A stretch of DNA of 45,876 nt, taken from contig UBTY01000044.1 of assembly GCA_900468535.1 (NCBI GenBank), positions 1-45,876 on the forward strand, in the 5' to 3' direction. Shown piece by piece: positions 41,108 through 45,876 of the stretch. Source of the stretch: Hyphomicrobiales bacterium. GTDB taxonomy: Bacteria; Pseudomonadota; Alphaproteobacteria; Rhizobiales; Rhizobiaceae. Numbering within the stretch: position 1 is the first letter of the stretch; every line of letters begins with the position of its first letter. The notes under the pieces are model-generated. The model worked only from the letters and a program-made list of their open reading frames with translations, was not told where the DNA came from and did no database searches. Made by a program: the position numbers and the translations under genes.

Positions 41108-42454
41108 TCAGCGCCCGGCCAGCGTCATTCCTTCAATCGCGAGCGTCGGGGCTGCGACGCCATACTTGCGGTCGATATCGTTTGCGGGCGTCACGCGCAT
41201 GAACATGTCTTTCAGGTTCGATGCGATCGTCACTTCGGAGACAGGGTAGGTCAACTCACCGTTCTCGATCCAGAAGCCGGTGGCGCCGCGGCTGTACTCG
41301 CCGGTGATCATGTTGACGCCCTGGCCGATGAGTTCGGTGATATAGAAGCCGTTGCCGACGCCGCGGATCAGATCCTCGGGCGAGATATCGCCGGGTTCCA
41401 GCGCGAGATTGGTCGAAGCAGGCGTGACCGAGGTTCCGCCACGAACGCCGCGGCCGTTGGTCTCCATGCCGATCTCGCGGCCTGTCGACGTCGACAGGAA
41501 CCAGTGCTTGAGGACACCATCCTCGATCATGACAAGCCGTTCGCCGGAAATGCCTTCGCCGTCAAACGGGCGAGACGACGGACCGCGGACGATCAACGGA
41601 TCATCGGTGATCGACAGTCCCGCCTTGAGGACCTGCTGGCCCATCTTGTCGCGCAGGAAGCTCGTCTTGCGCGCGACGGCGGCACCGTTGATCGCGCCGG
41701 CGATATGGCCAACGAAACCACGGGCAACGCGTGGATCGAAGACAACGGTTACGTCCTTGCCTGTCGGAACCTGGCGCGGATTGATGCGCTTGATCGTTCT
41801 CTCGCCTGCCCGGCGACCGATCTCCGAGGGGTCATCGAGATCGGCGAAATAGATGCGGCTGTCGTAATCGTAGTCGCGTTCCATGCCGGTGCCTTCGCCG
41901 GCAATGACGCTGACGGAGCGGCCAAAGCGCGACCCCATGTAGCTGCCTTCGAAGCCGTGCGACGTAACCAGAACCAACCCGCCCATTCCCGACGATGCAC
42001 CGGCACCGGAGGAATTCGTGACACCCTTGACCGCGAGTGCTGCCGCCTCGGCGGCCAGAGCCGCCTCGCGGAGCTGTTCGGAGGAAACCTCCGTGGTGTC
42101 GAGCAGCTGCAGGTCCGGGTAGGATTTCGCGAGCTTGTCTTCGTCCGCTAGGCAGGCGAACGGATCTTCGGGCGAAACCTTCGCCATGGCGACCGCGCGC
42201 TCGGCAAGTGCTGCGAGATCGAAGCCGGGATTTGCGGAAACGCTGGCGACGCGCTTGCCGACAAAAACGCGCAGCGCGAAATCGTCGCTTTCGGAGGACT
42301 CGGTGCCCTCAACCTTGCCAAGACGAACACTGACGGACTGTGAGCGGGAACGCACCACCACCGCATCGGCGGCATCAGCTCCGGCCTTCCTGGCCAGGTC
42401 GATCAATTGGCTTGCGCGGGAAAGAAGCGTCGAGGAGTCGATTTCAGAAGACAT
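41108..42454 (-). CDS. pmbA: TldE/PmbA family metalloprotease-related protein
   Basis: A 448-residue TldD/PmbA protein. The conserved regions include KVEGTESSESDDFALRVFVG, ERDYDYDSRIYFADLDDPS, TVVFDPRVARGFVGHIAGAI and TGEYSRGATGFWIENGELTY. In E. coli the TldD-TldE complex cuts unfolded peptides such as microcin B17 precursor and the CcdA antitoxin; PmbA is the partner subunit without its own zinc site. ATG 42454 has AAGG/AGGCC about seven bases upstream. Starts the minus-strand cluster; tldD is not in the window. Confidence 0.95.
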   Translation of the reverse strand: MSSEIDSSTLLSRASQLIDLARKAGADAADAVVVRSRSQSVSVRLGKVEGTESSESDDFALRVFVGKRVASVSANPGFDLAALAERAVAMAKVSPEDPFACLADEDKLAKSYPDLQLLDTTEVSSEQLREAALAAEAAALAVKGVTNSSGAGASSGMGGLVLVTSHGFEGSYMGSRFGRSVSVIAGEGTGMERDYDYDSRIYFADLDDPSEIGRRAGERTIKRINPRQVPTGKDVTVVFDPRVARGFVGHIAGAINGAAVARKTSFLRDKMGQQVLKAGLSITDDPLIVRGPSSRPFDGEGISGERLVMIEDGVLKHWFLSTSTGREIGMETNGRGVRGGTSVTPASTNLALEPGDISPEDLIRGVGNGFYITELIGQGVNMITGEYSRGATGFWIENGELTYPVSEVTIASNLKDMFMRVTPANDIDRKYGVAAPTLAIEGMTLAGR

Positions 42455-42565
42455 GATTTGGCCTTTCCTTCGCGTTCCATTTATTGTGCGGTACAAAAAG
42501 CATCAAGGCCGACAGCGCCGATTCTTTTTCCCTCCTCAGTACATGCCCTTACGGAAGCCCGCATC

Positions 42566-44377
42566 ATGTCCGAACCCAACGCGCTCTTTTCCGAAACGAT
42601 CCTGCTGCTTGGCGGCGCCGTCGTTTCCGCGCCGATCTTCAAACGGCTCGGATTGGGCACCGTTCTCGGCTACCTTGCGGCCGGCGTCGTGATCGGCCCG
42701 ATCTTTCACGGGCTTACCGACGGCGACCAGATTCTTGCCGTTGCCGAGCTCGGCGTCGTCTTCCTGCTCTTCATCATCGGCCTGGAACTGAAGCCGAGCC
42801 GATTGTGGCAGATGCGGCGGGACATCTTCGGGCTTGGTACGGCACAGGTGCTGCTGACCGGCGCCCTGCTGTCGCTCGTCGCCTGGCTTTCGGGCGTGCT
42901 CGACTGGCGCGGCGGCATCATTGCCGGGTTCGGGCTCGCGCTGTCTTCGACCGCCTTTGCCATGCAGATCCTCGACGACGAAGGCGACGTCAATACGCGC
43001 TACGGCCAGCGATCCTTCTCGATGCTGCTCTTTCAGGATCTGGCAATCGTGCCACTGCTGGCATTGATCAACATCCTCGATACCGGGAAAGGCCATGGCG
43101 CGCCGGTTCTCGATTTCGCCATCGCGATCGGCGCGGTCGGTGCAATGATCATCATGGGGCGTTATCTGCTGACGCCGTTGTTTCAGATCATCGCCCGCAC
43201 CGGCGCGCGCGAGGCGATGATCGCCGCCGCCCTGTTCGTCGTGATGGGATCGGCAAGCCTGATGCAGCTTGCCGGCCTGTCGATGGCAATGGGCGCCTTT
43301 CTCTCGGGAGTGATGCTCGCCGAGTCCTCCTACAGACATGAGCTCGAGGCCGATATCGAGCCTTTCCGCGGCGTGTTGCTCGCTATCTTTTTTATCGCGG
43401 TCGGCCTGTCGCTGCAGCTGGATGTGCTGTGGGACAATGCGCTGCTGATCGTCATCGCAGTCCCTGTGGTGATGATTGCGAAGGGTCTCGTCATCTATGC
43501 AATCAGCCGGATCGCAGGCTCCTCCCACGACGACGCGGTCCGCATCGCGTTTCTGCTACCGCAGGGAGGCGAGTTCGGCTTCGTGCTGTTCTCGGCTGCC
43601 GGCGCGGCCGGCCTGATGCCGTCAAGCACGGCTTCGCTGCTGATTGCCATCGTGACATTGTCGATGGCGCTGACACCGATCGGAACGATGCTTTCCAAGC
43701 GGCTGCTGACGGGCGACAAGCAGGAAGAGCAGCTCGATGAAGATTTCGAGGGAGCCGGGGCTGACGTTCTGATGATCGGCTTTTCGCGTTTCGGCCAGAT
43801 CTCCGCGCAGATCCTGCTCGCCGGCGGGCGCGCGGTGACCGTCATAGACACCTCCGCCGACCGTATCCGCCAGGCCTCCTCCTTTGGCTTTCGGATCTAC
43901 TTCGGCGACGGAACCCGCAAGGACGTGCTGCGCGCCGCCGGCGTGGACCACGCGAAGATCGTCGTCGTCTGTACCCAGAAACGCGAGGTAACCGACAAGA
44001 TCGTCGAACTGGTGCAGGACGAATATCCGCACGCCAAGCTTTTCGTCCGCTCCTACGACCGCATTCATTCGATCGCGCTGCGCAACCGCAACGTCGACTA
44101 CGAACTGCGCGAAACATTGGAATCAGGTCTGCTCTTCGGCCGCAGGACACTGGAAGCGCTCGGCGTCAGCGAGGTCGATGCCTATGAAATCGGAGAGGAT
44201 ATTCGCCGCCGCGACGAGCAGCGCCTAGTGCTGCAGGTCTCCAAGGGGCTCGAAGCCGGTCGCGACATGCTCTACTCCGAGCCCGTCAAGCCGGAGCCAC
44301 TGGTCAAGCCCAAACGCACTGTCGGTTTCGAGCAGGATCTGCTGTCGGGCACTGCCGAAGTGACGGCCGACGCTTAG
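42566..44377 (+). CDS. Kef-type K+/H+ antiporter with TrkA-N domain
   Basis: A 603-residue CPA2 transporter: about 12 membrane helices (residues 5-380; LGTVLGYLAAGVVIGP, AELGVVFLLFIIGLELKP, FQDLAIVPLLALI) and a cytosolic RCK/TrkA-N domain (about 405-520; LMIGFSRFGQISAQIL is the NAD loop). The FQDLAIVPLL helix carries the ion-binding Asp. ATG 42566 has GGAAG eight bases upstream. A role in potassium efflux or pH balance is likely; glutathione gating, as in E. coli KefB/C, is not assured. Convergent with the patatin gene, 4 bp apart. Confidence 0.93.
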   Translation: MSEPNALFSETILLLGGAVVSAPIFKRLGLGTVLGYLAAGVVIGPIFHGLTDGDQILAVAELGVVFLLFIIGLELKPSRLWQMRRDIFGLGTAQVLLTGALLSLVAWLSGVLDWRGGIIAGFGLALSSTAFAMQILDDEGDVNTRYGQRSFSMLLFQDLAIVPLLALINILDTGKGHGAPVLDFAIAIGAVGAMIIMGRYLLTPLFQIIARTGAREAMIAAALFVVMGSASLMQLAGLSMAMGAFLSGVMLAESSYRHELEADIEPFRGVLLAIFFIAVGLSLQLDVLWDNALLIVIAVPVVMIAKGLVIYAISRIAGSSHDDAVRIAFLLPQGGEFGFVLFSAAGAAGLMPSSTASLLIAIVTLSMALTPIGTMLSKRLLTGDKQEEQLDEDFEGAGADVLMIGFSRFGQISAQILLAGGRAVTVIDTSADRIRQASSFGFRIYFGDGTRKDVLRAAGVDHAKIVVVCTQKREVTDKIVELVQDEYPHAKLFVRSYDRIHSIALRNRNVDYELRETLESGLLFGRRTLEALGVSEVDAYEIGEDIRRRDEQRLVLQVSKGLEAGRDMLYSEPVKPEPLVKPKRTVGFEQDLLSGTAEVTADA

Positions 44378-44381
44378 TAGA

Positions 44382-45278
44382 CTAAGCTCTTTGATGCGCC
44401 TCGATGGCACCGTCGAGCGCATACTTCAGTTCGTCCTTGACGCCCGCAGACATCGCCAGAACTTCGCGGGCCTTGAGGAAATCCATCACGCCGGTTCTGC
44501 CGACAGCGGGGCGAAGGAAGATATGCGGTGCCTGGAGCCGGAGCTTCAACGATATCGCCGTCTGCATCATCAACTGCCCTGAGCCGAAAATGCTCTCCAT
44601 GCGGTTCGGGATATGCGTTCCGTCTCCCTCAGGCGCACCCACGACATCGATGCCGATCACGATGTCGGCCTTGTCCATGAGGCATTCGTAGGGAACCGGA
44701 TTGCTGATACCGCCATCGATCATCACCCGCCCATAAAGGCGAACGGGCATGAAGACCGCCGGGATGGCCGACGATGCGGCGAGCGCCGGAAAGAGAGCGC
44801 CTTCCTCGACGATCACCTCGTTCTGGCCGTAGTAGTCGGTCGCGATCACCCGCATCGGGATCTGCAGATCGGAAAATTGGTCCGGCAGATCGGCTGGAAG
44901 AAACGCCTTCAGGATCCGCTCGAGATTGAACTGGCCGATACGAACGCCGTTGGCGACTGCGTCACGCACCGTTTGCGGACGCAATCCCCAGAGGCGGCTG
45001 ACCACCGCCGTCTTGTTGCCGACGGTCATGAGCGCATGTTCGCGAATGTCGGCGCCGGTCATTCCAGCCGCCATGCCCGCACCCATGATCGCACCGATCG
45101 AGGAGCCCGCGATCGCGACAGGGCGAATGCCGAGTTCGTTCAGCGTTTCGATGACGTGGATGTGGGCGAGGCCGCGAGCGCCACCGCCGCCGAAAGCGAC
45201 GGCCACGCGCGGGCCATCCGATCTTGGATCATCTTGGGGGGCAGGCAACTCGACAATTGACGTATCTGCCTGCACCAC
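44382..45278 (-). CDS. patatin-like phospholipase, RssA group
   Basis: A 298-residue lipid hydrolase of the patatin fold: oxyanion loop FGGGGARGLAHI, nucleophile Ser in AGSSIGAIMGA (GxSxG) and catalytic Asp in MIDGGISNPVPYE (DGG). Length and motifs fit the RssA/NTE-like single-domain group. The start is GTG 45278, with GGGGG just upstream. It is 24 bp past rsmD on the same strand. The substrate is probably membrane lysophospholipid. Confidence 0.92.
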   Translation of the reverse strand: MVQADTSIVELPAPQDDPRSDGPRVAVAFGGGGARGLAHIHVIETLNELGIRPVAIAGSSIGAIMGAGMAAGMTGADIREHALMTVGNKTAVVSRLWGLRPQTVRDAVANGVRIGQFNLERILKAFLPADLPDQFSDLQIPMRVIATDYYGQNEVIVEEGALFPALAASSAIPAVFMPVRLYGRVMIDGGISNPVPYECLMDKADIVIGIDVVGAPEGDGTHIPNRMESIFGSGQLMMQTAISLKLRLQAPHIFLRPAVGRTGVMDFLKAREVLAMSAGVKDELKYALDGAIEAHQRA

Positions 45279-45302
45279 TGCCCCCGATTGCCCGCCGCCG
45301 TG

Positions 45303-45863
45303 CTACTGGGGCTGATAGCGGTAGAAATGAACCCGTGTATCGCCGAAGATGCGGCTTTCCAGGAACAGATAGGAAGGGTCGACCGAAACGACAACATCGG
45401 AGCGCTCTTCGAGCACTGCAATCGCACCGGGTACCAGCCAGCCACCTCTTGCCGCGGCGGCCATTGCCTTCTCTCCCAGTCCCTTTCCATAGGGCGGGTC
45501 TGCGAAGAGGATGTGAAACGGCTCAAGATTGCCGACGCTGCCGAGATCGGTCGCATCGCGCCTGAGGATACGCGTCCGGCCATGCAGGCCAAGCGCATCG
45601 ATGTTCTCCCAGAGCAGGCCCCTGCCCTCGACGCTGTTTTCAACGAACAGCGCATGACGGCAGCCGCGCGAGACGGCTTCGAGGCCGACGGCGCCGGTGC
45701 CGGCAAAGAGATCCAGTATCCGGGTGCCGTCGACGCATTCCGGATAGGCATGGCTCAGAATATTGAACAGGCTCTCACGCGTCCGGTCGGCAGTCGGCCG
45801 GATGTCGTTTGATTTTGGTACGGCGAGCGGCCGTCCGCGAAACTCACCGCCGACGATCCGCAC
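45303..45863 (-). CDS. rsmD: 16S rRNA G966 N2-methyltransferase
   Basis: A 186-residue RsmD: MRIVGGEFRGRPLAVPK, RPTADRTRESLFNIL, SAM loop LDLFAGTGAVGLEAVSRG and catalytic LFADPPYGKG (DPPY). It methylates G966 in the small-subunit RNA. The start is GTG 45863. The stop of the upstream gene, probably overlapping near 45870, would be on this strand, but only 13 bases are in the window, so nothing more can be said. Confidence 0.95.
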   Translation of the reverse strand: MRIVGGEFRGRPLAVPKSNDIRPTADRTRESLFNILSHAYPECVDGTRILDLFAGTGAVGLEAVSRGCRHALFVENSVEGRGLLWENIDALGLHGRTRILRRDATDLGSVGNLEPFHILFADPPYGKGLGEKAMAAAARGGWLVPGAIAVLEERSDVVVSVDPSYLFLESRIFGDTRVHFYRYQPQ

Positions 45864-45876
45864 CGCGCGTCATTCC

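Noticed and set aside
1..45876. tRNA, rRNA, CRISPR arrays, insertion sequences or prophage genes
   Set aside because: None seen in the intergenic spaces on either strand; no transposase, integrase or regularly spaced repeats.

Overview
The window looks like a piece of chromosome from an alphaproteobacterium of the family Rhizobiaceae (Rhizobium, Agrobacterium, Ensifer and relatives). The reasons are the high G+C content with long antisense open frames, an F0-only ATP synthase operon (atpI-B-E-F'-F with the duplicated b/b' subunits, F1 genes absent), alphaproteobacterial families (DUF2093, DUF4170, DUF2007), a direct-repeat SOS box and a CtrA-type box of the alphaproteobacterial kind, and a two-palindrome intergenic element resembling RIME1. 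The genus cannot be fixed from sequence reading alone. I see no insertion sequence, prophage, CRISPR array, tRNA or rRNA. The content is mostly core genome.

Layout. 1-8.6 kb: DUF2207 membrane protein (cut by the left edge), a second-type EPSP synthase and LemA on the minus strand; then glyQ with a small membrane protein and the SppA-type peptidase; mntH on the plus strand behind a Fur/Mur-like operator; trmN6-like methylase plus DUF2007 on the minus strand. 8.7-13.2 kb: plus-strand isoprenoid cluster ispB - TPR protein - ispE - moaB. 13.2-15.9 kb: a small glycosyltransferase-like gene divergent from a radical SAM (SplB/PA0069-like) gene that carries a GTTC-N7-GTTC SOS box, then rnhB and the RIME1-like element. 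15.9-18.8 kb: the F0 ATP synthase operon, read leftward from a clear sigma-70 promoter to a clear terminator. 18.9-24.7 kb: SleB-type cell-wall hydrolase, a corA-kup (Mg2+/K+) pair and mrp, all minus strand.

25.2-30.3 kb: an orphan LuxR regulator, then an IclR regulator divergent from a De Ley-Doudoroff (galactose/galactonate) operon: SDR galactose dehydrogenase, dgoK, dgoA and an SMP-30 lactonase. The intergenic region has opposed promoters and a perfect palindromic operator. 30.3-34.4 kb: a secreted PRC-barrel protein with a candidate general-stress promoter, a GGDEF-EAL protein and a kinase-less PAS-REC hybrid. 34.4-36.7 kb: a CtrA-type box, mutL (endonuclease type) and DUF2093. 36.7-42.5 kb: a minus-strand envelope cluster pmbA - cysQ-like - DUF4170 - waaA - HAD phosphatase - lpxK, for Kdo/lipid A assembly. 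42.6-45.9 kb: a Kef-type antiporter, a patatin-like lipase and rsmD.

No single obviously new multi-gene system stands out. The best leads are regulatory or biochemical oddities in otherwise ordinary genes: the SOS box on the SplB-like gene, the CtrA box between mutL and the PAS-REC regulator, the cysteine-free Mrp, the non-class-II EPSP synthase, and the LuxR solo that lacks ligand-contact residues.
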